The notes under the pieces: generated by a model
Told to the model about the DNA's origin: nothing
Database searches by the model: none
What the model saw: the letters and a program-made list of their open reading frames with translations, nothing else
Shown: positions 1-7,469 of the stretch, piece after piece
How positions within the stretch are numbered: the stretch's first letter is position 1
Layout of the letters: each line of letters begins with the position of its first letter
Assembly: GCA_021828925.1 (NCBI GenBank)
Contig: JAJZCT010000021.1
Span: 1-13,991, forward strand
Direction: 5' to 3'
Length of the DNA: 13,991 nucleotides
DNA from: Planctomycetota bacterium
GTDB lineage: Bacteria > Planctomycetota > Phycisphaerae > WQYP01
Made by a program: the position numbers and the translations under genes

Positions 1-806
1 GTTTACCGGAAGATCTGGCCCCCTTATCCGGCACCGGCAATCCGATTATGAATGCCAGTGACGCTACGGCTGGTGGTACGTCGGCGGGCTCGTTCGCCGG
101 TGGCTCGTTATCCGGACAATCGGCGATTGGAAAAGCTCCGGGCAAGGCGGATACGGGTCTTCCGCTGCAATCGCCGGCTCCAAGCAAAAAACCGGTAAAA
201 GTATTTGATGAAAGTGAAGTTAAACCTACCGACGCCAGCGCTCAAACGCAAATATCCTCTCCATTAGATGAATCCATCTCGCCATCGGGCTTGGATTCTG
301 TAGGCAGCGGATCAGGCTTGCTGGATTTGACGCGCGAAAGTGATAACACCAGCTTGGGAGCCGAACTGCTTGAAGAAATTTATCCTGGTGACCATTCGGT
401 CGCCGGGCAGTCAGGGGTTGGCTCATCCTCGGGAATATTTGATCAGCCGGGGGGTGCCACGGCCTCGGGTGCGCCGGCGTCTTCAGATTCCGGCATTGCG
501 GTAGCGGCCGGTGCAGCGGCTGCGGAAAAAGCATCGTCTCCGGTGATGGCAACATCATCGACTCCGATGTATGCTCCCATGTTTGAAGCTCCGGACGCAT
601 CATCGGGACTTTTTGGCGGCTTGGCCTTGGGAGCGGCATTTGTCATGGCGCTGACGCTGGTAGCGACGGCTGCGGCATTCCAAGGCTTTATACCCACGTG
701 GGTGCCGTTCCTGGCCAAAAATGTGTGGATGTTTATCGCGTTTCTGGTAGTGATCGCGGCCCTTTTGGCCGGAGCTGGATATTTGGCCGGCAAGGCGTCG
801 GATTAA
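1..806 (+). CDS. C-terminal part of a low-complexity protein with two membrane helices (5' partial)
   Basis: The frame is open from base 3 to the stop at 804-806, giving 267 visible residues. An ATG at 48 exists, but it has no Shine-Dalgarno and the frame continues unbroken to its left, so I treat the gene as cut by the window edge. The visible part is a long Ser/Gly/Ala/Pro-rich, probably disordered region. It contains one more conserved-looking acidic block (GLLDLTRESDNTSLGAELL, about 90 residues after the ATG at 48). Two hydrophobic helices close the protein, at about residues 190-212 and 225-248 counted from that ATG, ending in GKASD. From memory, planctomycete proteins with an N-terminal excisionase-like helix-turn-helix carry a similar acidic block, but the N-terminus is outside the window and I could not check. 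Function unknown; a membrane-anchored regulator or scaffold is only a guess. Confidence 0.7.
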   Translation, partial: LPEDLAPLSGTGNPIMNASDATAGGTSAGSFAGGSLSGQSAIGKAPGKADTGLPLQSPAPSKKPVKVFDESEVKPTDASAQTQISSPLDESISPSGLDSVGSGSGLLDLTRESDNTSLGAELLEEIYPGDHSVAGQSGVGSSSGIFDQPGGATASGAPASSDSGIAVAAGAAAAEKASSPVMATSSTPMYAPMFEAPDASSGLFGGLALGAAFVMALTLVATAAAFQGFIPTWVPFLAKNVWMFIAFLVVIAALLAGAGYLAGKASD

Positions 807-808
807 TT

Positions 809-832
809 GCCTGATCGCCTGTTGGGTCAGGC
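809..832 (+). other. Short hairpin after the first gene
   Basis: GCCTGA at 809-814 pairs perfectly with TCAGGC at 827-832 across a 12-base loop, just three bases after the stop codon. There is no T-run behind it, so it is not a classic intrinsic terminator. It may protect the 3' end of the mRNA or be fortuitous. The rest of the 807-1020 gap shows no convincing promoter. Confidence 0.25.
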
Positions 833-1020
833 TCAGCAATGGATCCGGCCTTGGAGCGTTACGAATTGTAGTGAAAGGGCATGGAGGCCCGGTCGCAGGA
901 ATGCCGCCAGTCTTCCATTTCCCGGTTTATTTTTTTTCGTCCTTTACTATTTCAACTAATTCGCTGAAACTATTGGTTGATTTAAAGTGTCGGATATGGA
1001 AGCCTCTGGAGAAAAAGCGT

Positions 1021-1965
1021 ATGAATAAGTCCTTCACCCGTAAATTAATGACCACCACACTGCTCGCGGGTTTAACCGCCGGGTTACTTGGCCTGACTGG
1101 GTGCGTTTCGGAAGATCAGTATCAGCGGTTACAGACCGCGTTTGATCAGGCCAAATCGCAGTTGGCCGCGGATCAAAATGAATTGCTTCGCCTGCGTGGA
1201 GAAATTTCGTCCCTCAAGCAGAAATTGGCTGAAGATCAGCAGCTTCTGCAGACGCAAGGGGGCGGCACTTCCGCGCTGCAAAGTGAAATCGCGGCCCTGA
1301 AGGAACGGCTGGCCAAATTACGCGGGCAGTATAATCGTTTGTTGGCATTGGCCGGTGGCGCACCACAGTTGCCGGAATCGGTCAACAGCGCCTTGGAACG
1401 TCTGGCGGAGCAATATCCGAATCTCCTGGCTTATAACAAGAAGTTGGGCCTGCTGCGGTTTAAGAGCGATCTTTTGTTCGCACTGGGCAGCACCGAGGTT
1501 CGTCCGGACGCCAAGCGGGCCTTAGCGGAATTTGCACAAATTCTTAATATGTCCGGCATATCGGATAATGAAATCCGAATTGTAGGTAATACCGATGATG
1601 TGCCGATTCGGCGCACCCGCGGCACGGTCATGAATCCGACCAACTGGTATCTTTCTACAAATCGGGCGATATCGGTTATGTATATCCTGAAGCGCGACGG
1701 GGTGATCGACCGCAGAATGCAGGTTGCCGGCTGGGGTAAGACCCACCCGATTGCCGCCAACGCTCCGCGCCATCGCGGCAACCCGCTGAATCGACGTGTT
1801 GATATCTTTATTCTGCCGGTGAAGTTGAAGTACAATCCGTATGTGCCGGCTTCGGAGCAGGTCACGGCATCCGGTAATTCCACCAATCTGGCCCCTTCCT
1901 CGCGGACTCCTGCTATGACGGGAAATCCGCCGCAGACTGTGCCGGTCCCCGCAGGAAGCAATTAA
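1021..1965 (+). CDS. OmpA-family peptidoglycan-associated lipoprotein with coiled coil
   Basis: This 314-residue outer-membrane lipoprotein is likely to tether the outer membrane to peptidoglycan. The start at 1021 is chosen because GGAG at 1008-1011 lies nine bases upstream and because it begins a lipoprotein signal peptide; the reading frame itself is open from farther upstream. The signal ends in a lipobox LTGC with Cys28, and residue +2 is Val, not the Asp that favours inner-membrane retention. Residues 30-112 are heptad-like (LRLRGEISSLKQKLAED and similar), a probable coiled coil. Residues 143-268 are the OmpA/MotB C-terminal domain. Asp192 in GNTDDVPI and Arg215 in STNRAISV match the two diaminopimelate-contacting residues of OmpA, and NRRVDI closes the domain. 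A Pro/Ser/Thr-rich tail of about 45 residues follows. A strong terminator follows the gene, suggesting it is the end of a transcript. The broad family is secure; Pal, MotB-like and other subfamilies cannot be separated here. Confidence 0.9.
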   Translation: MNKSFTRKLMTTTLLAGLTAGLLGLTGCVSEDQYQRLQTAFDQAKSQLAADQNELLRLRGEISSLKQKLAEDQQLLQTQGGGTSALQSEIAALKERLAKLRGQYNRLLALAGGAPQLPESVNSALERLAEQYPNLLAYNKKLGLLRFKSDLLFALGSTEVRPDAKRALAEFAQILNMSGISDNEIRIVGNTDDVPIRRTRGTVMNPTNWYLSTNRAISVMYILKRDGVIDRRMQVAGWGKTHPIAANAPRHRGNPLNRRVDIFILPVKLKYNPYVPASEQVTASGNSTNLAPSSRTPAMTGNPPQTVPVPAGSN

Positions 1966-1996
1966 AAATTCCTGATTGTATAAATAGCCCTTGAGT

Positions 1997-2031
1997 TGCC
2001 CGGCATGATAATTCCTGCCGGGCAGTTTTTT
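1997..2031 (+). terminator. Intrinsic terminator after the OmpA-like gene
   Basis: TGCCCGGCA (1997-2005) and TGCCGGGCA (2016-2024) form a perfect 9-bp GC-rich stem with a 10-base loop, followed by G and a run of six T (2026-2031). It lies 31 bases after the stop codon. Confidence 0.9.
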
Positions 2032-2071
2032 AGACTTTATTTATTTTGTACTTGCGTATAGTGTAGCAACC

Positions 2072-2731
2072 ATGAACGAATCGAACCACATCGTTAACAA
2101 TTACAGATCTTCCGGTAAACCGCAGGCGCAGGCATTGCCCGTCGAGCCGGCAAAGATCACGCATAACCTTCTGTTTTTACAGAAATTTTTTCGCCACGGC
2201 ACACGTATCGCCTCAATCTGGCCGTCCAGCCGATTTATGGCAAGGGCCAGTATTCGCCATGCGAGTTTCAGCTCCGCCCGATGTATTGTGGAACTGGGTG
2301 CCGGGACCGGACCGATTACCTCGGAAATTCTTAAACGCCTCGATGCACGAACGCAATTCCTGGCGCTGGAGCGCGACCCGGATTTTGTGCAGGTACTTCA
2401 TAAACGATTTCCTTCCAGTGCGAACATGCGGATTCTTCAGGCCGATGTCGGGCATCTGGATTCCATTCTGAGCGACCAGGGCATTGCGCCACATGGCGTT
2501 GATTGTTTTGTCAGTGGATTGGGTACGGCGAGTCTTCCGGAATCAGTGCGAAACGGCATGTTTGCCGCGGTAAAAAAATATCTCCATCCCGACGGATTTT
2601 TCAGCAACATTACCGAAGTGCCGCTCTATTATCTAAATTTTTACAAATCAATATTTGAGCATGTGTCTTTTCAATTTGTCGCACTCAACATGCCGCCCGG
2701 TGGAGTTTATCACTGCCGCGGAATTCGTTAG
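2072..2731 (+). CDS. PmtA-like phospholipid N-methyltransferase (class I SAM-dependent)
   Basis: This 219-residue protein is a probable SAM-dependent methyltransferase of the phosphatidylethanolamine N-methyltransferase (PmtA/COG3963) type, acting at the inner face of the membrane. The SAM-binding motif I is VELGAGTGP (residues 73-81), the acidic end of strand 2 is ALERD (Glu100), and QADV (Asp125) matches the adenine-contacting motif. The motif IV region reads CFVSGLGTASLP, and the C-terminus ends LNMPPGGVYHCR. Both resemble the PmtA pattern, in which a short Gly-Leu-Pro segment and a closing NxPPxxVY segment are typical. KsgA/Erm-type rRNA dimethylases share motif I but lack this tail. There is no visible Shine-Dalgarno before the ATG. 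TATAGT at 2057-2062 could be a -10 element that would put the mRNA start within a few bases of the ATG, but its -35 is poor. The substrate is inferred from family resemblance; the fold is clear. Confidence 0.75.
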   Translation: MNESNHIVNNYRSSGKPQAQALPVEPAKITHNLLFLQKFFRHGTRIASIWPSSRFMARASIRHASFSSARCIVELGAGTGPITSEILKRLDARTQFLALERDPDFVQVLHKRFPSSANMRILQADVGHLDSILSDQGIAPHGVDCFVSGLGTASLPESVRNGMFAAVKKYLHPDGFFSNITEVPLYYLNFYKSIFEHVSFQFVALNMPPGGVYHCRGIR

Positions 2732-2737
2732 AAGATT

Positions 2738-2754
2738 GTCCGACACTGGCGGAC
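2738..2754. terminator. Weak hairpin between convergent genes
   Basis: GTCCG (2738-2742) pairs with CGGAC (2750-2754) over a 7-base loop in the 59-base gap between the convergent methyltransferase gene and prfB. Read on the minus strand it is followed by AATCTTCT, a weak U-rich stretch, so it might end prfB transcription. The stem is only 5 bp. Confidence 0.3.
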
Positions 2755-2790
2755 TGGCGCATCCGAAACCCAATACTTTGTCGCGCAGAT

Positions 2791-3928
2791 TTAACCGTCG
2801 TTACGCCCGGCGGCAGCCTGTTGTTTTCGCTGCTGAGCCTGATGACGTAATTGTGCATCAATAAACGGCTGCACCTCACCATCGAGCACGCGGTCCGGCT
2901 GGAATACTTCGTATCCGTTGCGGTGATCTTTCACGCGGCGGTCATCAAGCACATAACTGCGGATTTGCGAGCCAAACGCAATTTCGCCCTTTTCGCCGTA
3001 CAGCCGGGCCAATTCGGCGTCACGCTTGGCTTCCTCGAGTTTGTTAATGCGGGCTTTCATGATTTCCAGCGCCAAGGCTCGATTCTGCACCTGGGATCGT
3101 TCGCTGGTACAAACCACTTGAATGCCGGTGGGTTTATGCGTGATGCGGATCGCCGAGGCCACCTTGTTAACGTTTTGTCCGCCTGGACCGCTGGCCCGGA
3201 CAAACGCGATAATTTCCATATCGGCTTCCGGTATTTCCAATTCCTTGTCGGCACCCTCAAATACCGGTGTGACATCCACGCTGGCAAAGCTGGTGTGCCG
3301 CCGCGCATTGGCATCATAGGGACTGATCCGCACTAGACGATGTACGCCAACTTCGCAATTCATGTTTCCCGTGGCATACGGGCCTTTCACCAGCAGCGTA
3401 ATGCGCCGGATGCCCGCCTGCTCCCCATCCAGGCGATCCACTTCACTGACATCCCAGCCACGACGTTCAAAATAGCGTAGATACATACGTAGTAGCATGT
3501 CCGCCCAGTCACAGGCCTCGGTGCCACCGGCCCCGGCATGAATTTGGATAAAGCAATCGCTGGGATCATGCGGTCCGACATACAATGATTGCAATTCCAG
3601 TTGGTCCACGCGTTCCGCCGTGGCGGTGATCGCCTGGTCCGCTTCTTCCAGCAGGGCGGGGTCCTCGGCCCCCATCTCCAGCATGACTGGAATATCCCCC
3701 AGCGAATTTTCAACCTCAGCCAGGGGGTCCATGATGAGTTTGACCGTCTTAAATTCACGAATAGTTTTACGCGCCTGATCCTGATGATTCCAGAAATCCG
3801 GTGCCTCCATCCGCTGTTCCAGTGTTTTCAGTTGTCTACGTTTTTCCGCAACGTCAAAGAGAGTCGCGGATGCTTTGAACCCGCGCCTCCAGCGAGGCCA
3901 CAAGGGCCTCCATATTTTCCCGTGCCAT
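2791..3928 (-). CDS. prfB: Peptide chain release factor 2 (programmed +1 frameshift)
   Basis: Release factor 2 recognises UGA and UAA stop codons on the ribosome and triggers peptidyl-tRNA hydrolysis. Translation starts at the ATG at 3928-3926, with AAGGAG (3939-3934) five bases upstream. It runs 24 codons (MARENMEALVASL...) to CTT followed by an in-frame TGA at 3856-3854. A +1 shift there continues as Asp-Val-Ala-Glu-Lys into the long frame, giving 378 residues, normal for RF2. The catalytic GGQ motif is at residues 249-251 inside RASGPGGQNVN. The GGTEACDWA and RRHTSFASV blocks are typical RF2 sequence. The stop-codon recognition tripeptide, SPF in most RF2, reads SPY at 202-204. The long frame also has an ATG at 3903, but the residues from there to the shift point do not resemble RF2. 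Convergent with the methyltransferase gene and divergent from the antiporter. Confidence 0.95.
3853..3859 (-). promoter_or_regulatory. RF2 programmed +1 frameshift site
   Basis: On the minus strand the bases read CTT-TGA-C, the canonical RF2 slippery site, where slow UGA reading by scarce RF2 allows tRNA-Leu to slip +1 and make more RF2. The codons just upstream read ATC CGC GAC TCT. The AGGGGG-type Shine-Dalgarno-like stimulator, found three bases before CTT in Escherichia coli and many others, is not present. Confidence 0.93.
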
Positions 3929-3978
3929 ATCGGCTCCTTAAAACACTTATACTAGCGGCAAAAACAGAATTTGGCGAA

Positions 3979-4061
3979 TCCGACGCCTGCGCTGGCGGCA
4001 GTGCGTGGTGCCCGGCACGCGCCGTGCCGGTGGCGCAAATTAGCCCGACGCGGCAGCGTCG
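3979..4061. repeat. GC-rich cluster of short hairpins in the prfB/antiporter gap
   Basis: In the 365-base divergent gap (3929-4293), CCGGCACG (4012-4019) and CGTGCCGG (4023-4030) form an 8-bp stem with a 3-base loop. CGACGC (4046-4051) and GCGTCG (4056-4061) form a second, 6-bp stem. CCGGCACGC recurs at 4108-4116. This resembles a REP-like or other mobile palindromic remnant, but a single locus cannot show that. No gene is supported here. Confidence 0.4.
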
Positions 4062-4197
4062 CGGTTGGACGCGGGATGGGGCGATGCGAAAAAAACGTTC
4101 TCCAATCCGGCACGCATTGTATCAATTGTGACGGGGGGAAGGTGCATCGCGCCATGGAAATGTGTTCCGCGGAAAACTCAACGCTGCCGCATTGAGC

Positions 4198-4231
4198 CAG
4201 GGGCCTATTTTGGTTGAACGACAGGCCCCTG
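4198..4231. other. Hairpin upstream of the antiporter gene
   Basis: CAGGGGCCT (4198-4206) and AGGCCCCTG (4223-4231) form a perfect 9-bp stem with a 16-base loop, about 63 bases before the antiporter start. There is no T-run directly behind it (CGGGCTGG follows, then a looser T-rich stretch). It lies upstream of the putative antiporter promoter, so an operator or a transcript 3' end are both possible. Confidence 0.4.
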
Positions 4232-4244
4232 CGGGCTGGAAATT

Positions 4245-4272
4245 TTGCTTTTCGACTCAGCAAGAGTATACG
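4245..4272 (+). promoter_or_regulatory. Possible promoter of the antiporter gene
   Basis: TTGCTT (4245-4250) and TATACG (4267-4272) are separated by 16 bases and would start transcription near 4279, shortly before the ATG at 4294. Each hexamer matches the consensus only partly. Confidence 0.3.
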
Positions 4273-4293
4273 GATTTTCCTCACACGTATACC

Positions 4294-5832
4294 ATGGTGA
4301 GCATGACACCAGTCATACACAATTTGCATCTCTTTGCGTCCCACAGTGTTACCAGTGAACCACTGGAGACTGCTGCTTTGCTGGCGGTGTTTGGAATATT
4401 AAGTCTTATTGCCGTGCTATCGAGCCGGGCGGCGGATCGGGTAGGGATTCCGGCGGTGCTGTTGCTTTTGGTGCTGGGCATGTTGGCCGGGCCGCAGGGC
4501 TTTGCCGGAATTCATTTCCAGAATTTTCATTTTGCGTTTCGTCTGGGCACGGTGGCGCTAATCTTAATTCTGTTTGAAGGCGGTCTAACCACGCCGCCGG
4601 CGGCCGTGAGATCTGTGCTCCTTCCGGCATCGCTGCTGGCAACCGTGGGTGTGGCATTGACCGCCGTCATTATTGCGTTAGCCGGGCATACCATGGGTTT
4701 GAATTGGCCGGATGCCACGCTCATTGGAGCGGTTGTATCTTCCACGGATGCGGCGGCGGTTTTCTCTGTTTTGCACGCCGGGCGCTTGCGGCTCAAACCA
4801 AAGTTATCGCGAACGCTGGAGGTGGAATCCTGTATTAACGATCCCATGGCCGTGATTCTTACCACGATGGTTATTCAAGTGCTTTCACATCAACATCCGG
4901 CGATCGGCTGGCTGCTGTTGCAGGTTCCGATCCAATTGATTGTTGGAGGGGCGGTGGGAGCCATGCTCGGACTTTCAGCGAGGTATATTCTTCGCCGCAT
5001 GCCCCTGCCCAGCGCCGGGTTAATTCCCGCGTTTACTTTGGCCATGGCGATTTTATCGTATGGATCGGCAACCATTTTAGAAGGCAGCGGGTTTCTGGCG
5101 GTGTATGCGACCGCATTGTTCATGGATGCCTCGAACCTGCCGTTTCGCAGTGGCCTGCTGCGGGTGCACTCGGCCCTGGCGTGGCTGGGGCAAATCGGAA
5201 TGTTTTTAATGCTGGGGCTTCTGATTTTGCCGGGTCAGTTGACGCATGTGGCATGGGTGGGTTTGGGCATCGCGTTTGTTTTGGCGCTGGTTGCACGGCC
5301 ATTGGCGGCGGCGGTGTGCCTGCTTCCCCTGCGTTTTTCCATACCCGAGACCTTGTATATCGGCTGGTGCGGTTTGCGCGGAGCCGTGCCAATTATTCTG
5401 GCGACATTTCCCATGATGGCCCACCTGCCCGGCGCGCAGAGGGTCTTTACGATCGTCTTTTTTGTCGTGGTGGTTAACACCTTAATTCCCGGTGCCACCA
5501 TCCGTTGGGTGACGCGGCTTATGGGCTTTGGACAGCAGGAAAAGCCGGCCCCGGAAGCGGTGTTGGAAATAAATTCCGCGCGGCCACTGGGCGGGCAACT
5601 CGGCTCATTTTTCATTGAACCTGCGGCTGCCGTGTGCGGGGCCGCGCTGCGAGAACTGGAATTTCCCACAGGTACCAGTGTCATGTTGATTGTGCGGGAC
5701 AACCAACTTGTGGCCCCGCGCGGGGACACGGTAATACAAACGGGTGATCATGTCTATATGTTTTTCCAACCCAAAGATAAAGCCCTGATTGATCTACTAT
5801 TTGGCCGCGCGGAAGACAGCGGCTACGCGTAA
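4294..5832 (+). CDS. CPA1-family Na+(K+)/H+ antiporter with TrkA-C domain
   Basis: This 512-residue inner-membrane antiporter exchanges cytoplasmic Na+ or K+ for protons in pH and ion homeostasis. About 12 hydrophobic helices span residues 27-410. CPA1 signatures are visible: LILFEGGL (92-98), SSTDAAAV (149-156, with Thr151-Asp152), and the ESCINDPMAV block (178-187) with Asn182-Asp183, the Asn-Asp pair of electroneutral CPA1 exchangers. GLRGAVP (360-366) contains the conserved Arg362. Residues about 425-505 form a soluble RCK/TrkA-C-like domain (DNQLVAPRGDTVIQTGDHVYMF). This layout matches the NhaP2/CvrA K+/H+ antiporters, but the usual extra C-terminal CorC-like domain is absent. The start at 4294 is the first ATG consistent with a CPA1 N-terminus; there is no clear Shine-Dalgarno, and ATG 4303 is an alternative. 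The cation is inferred. It converges on the GH27 gene with only 13 bases between stop codons. Confidence 0.9.
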   Translation: MVSMTPVIHNLHLFASHSVTSEPLETAALLAVFGILSLIAVLSSRAADRVGIPAVLLLLVLGMLAGPQGFAGIHFQNFHFAFRLGTVALILILFEGGLTTPPAAVRSVLLPASLLATVGVALTAVIIALAGHTMGLNWPDATLIGAVVSSTDAAAVFSVLHAGRLRLKPKLSRTLEVESCINDPMAVILTTMVIQVLSHQHPAIGWLLLQVPIQLIVGGAVGAMLGLSARYILRRMPLPSAGLIPAFTLAMAILSYGSATILEGSGFLAVYATALFMDASNLPFRSGLLRVHSALAWLGQIGMFLMLGLLILPGQLTHVAWVGLGIAFVLALVARPLAAAVCLLPLRFSIPETLYIGWCGLRGAVPIILATFPMMAHLPGAQRVFTIVFFVVVVNTLIPGATIRWVTRLMGFGQQEKPAPEAVLEINSARPLGGQLGSFFIEPAAAVCGAALRELEFPTGTSVMLIVRDNQLVAPRGDTVIQTGDHVYMFFQPKDKALIDLLFGRAEDSGYA

Positions 5833-5845
5833 CGGGCAATGAAAT

Positions 5846-7225
5846 TCACGCCGGCCGGCTAATGTGCAACAGGTGGGCACCATGGCTGGCGACGGGCAAT
5901 ATTATTTTGCCGTTAAATTCGCCCAAAGTACGCTGATTCCAGACATCCCGCACCACCGCACGATCAGGTAATCCCAGGCCGGACCAGTCTGCGGTGACAG
6001 GCTGACCATCTTTTTCTCCGCGGTTGAACACGGCCATGGCCACGTCCCCGTTCCCGAGTTTTTTCGCCCATGATTCCAGCACTCCATGCTGGGTAATGCG
6101 CATGCCTTGTGCGCCTAAAGTGTCTTGGTTAATGGCCAGCATTTCCGGGTTGGCAATTAATGAAAGCGTCCAGGGATCCATTTGAGTAAGATCCATGCCC
6201 AGAATAAGCGGCGACGGTGCGATAGCCCAAAGGGTCATCATGGTGCGCTGTTCATCCATGGTGAAATGCGTCATGCGCAGGCCGCCCACCGCGTCTTTTC
6301 CGATATGCCCCAGGCAGATCATATCGCAATCCGGCCAGTGTCCCGGGCCGGCAAATCCTTTCCACGCTGCCACCAGATCAATCATATTATTTAACAGCGG
6401 CCAGGAATCCCAGAAATCATCGCGGATACGCCACATGTTGGCGTTGTGCTCAATATCGTTGCCTTCAGAAACCGGTGTGGCACCCGGTGAGGTGCTAAAC
6501 ACAATGCCGGGGCCGAATTTATTTAAGGCCCGGCGAATGGCATGGATTTCATCCTTATGATACGGGCGGGATAAGTCATCGACTTTAATAAACTGCGTGT
6601 CCCAGGATTGATACAGTCTGATCAGAGAATCATAATATGCCTGCCCGGCGGGCGTGTTGCCCTTTACGCCATACATATCGTTGTTCCACGTGCATGTGCT
6701 GTGAATGTCGGCGGCATCACGGGCGCTATATGTTGAACCTTCAATGGGCGTATTGGCACGGACCGCCTGCCGCGGAATGCCACGCATGATGTGAAAGCCG
6801 AATTTTAACCCCATGGCATGGATTTTCTGCGAGATCGGCTTAAAGCCCACGCCGCCCCGGGCGGAAGGAAATTTATTCAACGCCGGCAGCAGCCGCCCGA
6901 ATTTATCCATGGCCAACTCGCCCCGCTGCCAAACCTTGCCCGTGGACTGCGTGGGGTCAAACCAGAGATAGTCGATCACGGCATAGTGGTAACCGCATTG
7001 CAGAAGATGTTTTTGCATATATTGTGCGTTGGCGAGGTATTGTGCCTCTGTGACGGTGCTGCCGTAATAATCATAACTATTCCAGCCCATGGGAGGCGTG
7101 GGGGCAAGCTTCCAAAAGGCGGGCTGAGAATTGCTTAAGGAATCCGCGGCCCACAGATGGCCCTGGCGTCCAGAGGCCGCCAAAGCCGCAGCCGCAGTGA
7201 GTTGGAGAAAATGTCGACGATTCAT
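5846..7225 (-). CDS. Tat-exported GH27 alpha-galactosidase-like glycoside hydrolase
   Basis: This 459-residue secreted glycosidase is likely to release terminal alpha-galactose (or alpha-N-acetylgalactosamine) residues from oligosaccharides. The N-terminus MNRRHFLQLTAAAALAAS is a twin-arginine signal, so the enzyme is folded before export. The catalytic barrel starts at TPPMGWNSYDYYG (43-55), diagnostic of GH27. By alignment with human GLA, the nucleophile is Asp216 in FIKVDD and the acid/base is Asp270 in WRIRDDFWDSW. The substrate-loop segments FAGPGHWPDCDM (291-302) and PSPLILGMDL (338-347) are well conserved, and residues from about 370 form the C-terminal beta domain. Length is normal. 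AAGGAG lies five bases before the ATG. The gene is monocistronic by context, facing away from the PEP-CTERM genes. Family assignment is firm; precise substrate is not decidable, since GH27 also holds isomaltodextranases and beta-L-arabinopyranosidases. Confidence 0.92.
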   Translation of the reverse strand: MNRRHFLQLTAAAALAASGRQGHLWAADSLSNSQPAFWKLAPTPPMGWNSYDYYGSTVTEAQYLANAQYMQKHLLQCGYHYAVIDYLWFDPTQSTGKVWQRGELAMDKFGRLLPALNKFPSARGGVGFKPISQKIHAMGLKFGFHIMRGIPRQAVRANTPIEGSTYSARDAADIHSTCTWNNDMYGVKGNTPAGQAYYDSLIRLYQSWDTQFIKVDDLSRPYHKDEIHAIRRALNKFGPGIVFSTSPGATPVSEGNDIEHNANMWRIRDDFWDSWPLLNNMIDLVAAWKGFAGPGHWPDCDMICLGHIGKDAVGGLRMTHFTMDEQRTMMTLWAIAPSPLILGMDLTQMDPWTLSLIANPEMLAINQDTLGAQGMRITQHGVLESWAKKLGNGDVAMAVFNRGEKDGQPVTADWSGLGLPDRAVVRDVWNQRTLGEFNGKIILPVASHGAHLLHISRPA

Positions 7226-7277
7226 AGAAACTCCTTATCGAGAGAATATTTCCCCGGGTAAGGCTGTGGCTGAGAAC

Positions 7278-7306
7278 ATATTACATGGGGTGCTGATATC
7301 CATCAA
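7278..7306 (-). promoter_or_regulatory. Possible promoter of the GH27 gene
   Basis: On the minus strand TTGATG (7306-7301) and TAATAT (7283-7278) are separated by 17 bases, placing a transcript start near 7271 and leaving about 46 bases of leader that includes the AAGGAG site. Each hexamer matches consensus at four of six positions. Confidence 0.4.
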
Positions 7307-7469
7307 ACGGATAGTCAAAGTTGAACGGCGGTGGAAAGGGAATCAAGGGTGACAACAGGCGCGAAGTGTTATCGGAAGCTGAGGGGCGCACAAAGTGCGG
7401 TTATTGGACTTTGGTTGGGCGATGTGACGTGTGATAACCATAAAAGAGGGTAAAATTGAAGGTTTTTCT

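Noticed and set aside
2034..2075. Leaderless mRNA for the methyltransferase gene
   Set aside because: TATAGT at 2057-2062 is well placed, but no acceptable -35 or extended -10 accompanies it, so the claim is too weak.
3854..3903. prfB starting at the ATG at 3903 as a single unshifted frame
   Set aside because: The 16 residues from 3903 to the shift point (MWPRWRRGFK...) do not resemble RF2 and no ribosome site precedes them. The ATG at 3928 has AAGGAG and leads to the canonical CTT-TGA-C site.
5846..5860. CCGGCCGG palindrome as a terminator between the convergent antiporter and GH27 genes
   Set aside because: It lies in the GH27 coding end, has no loop and no T-run on either strand.
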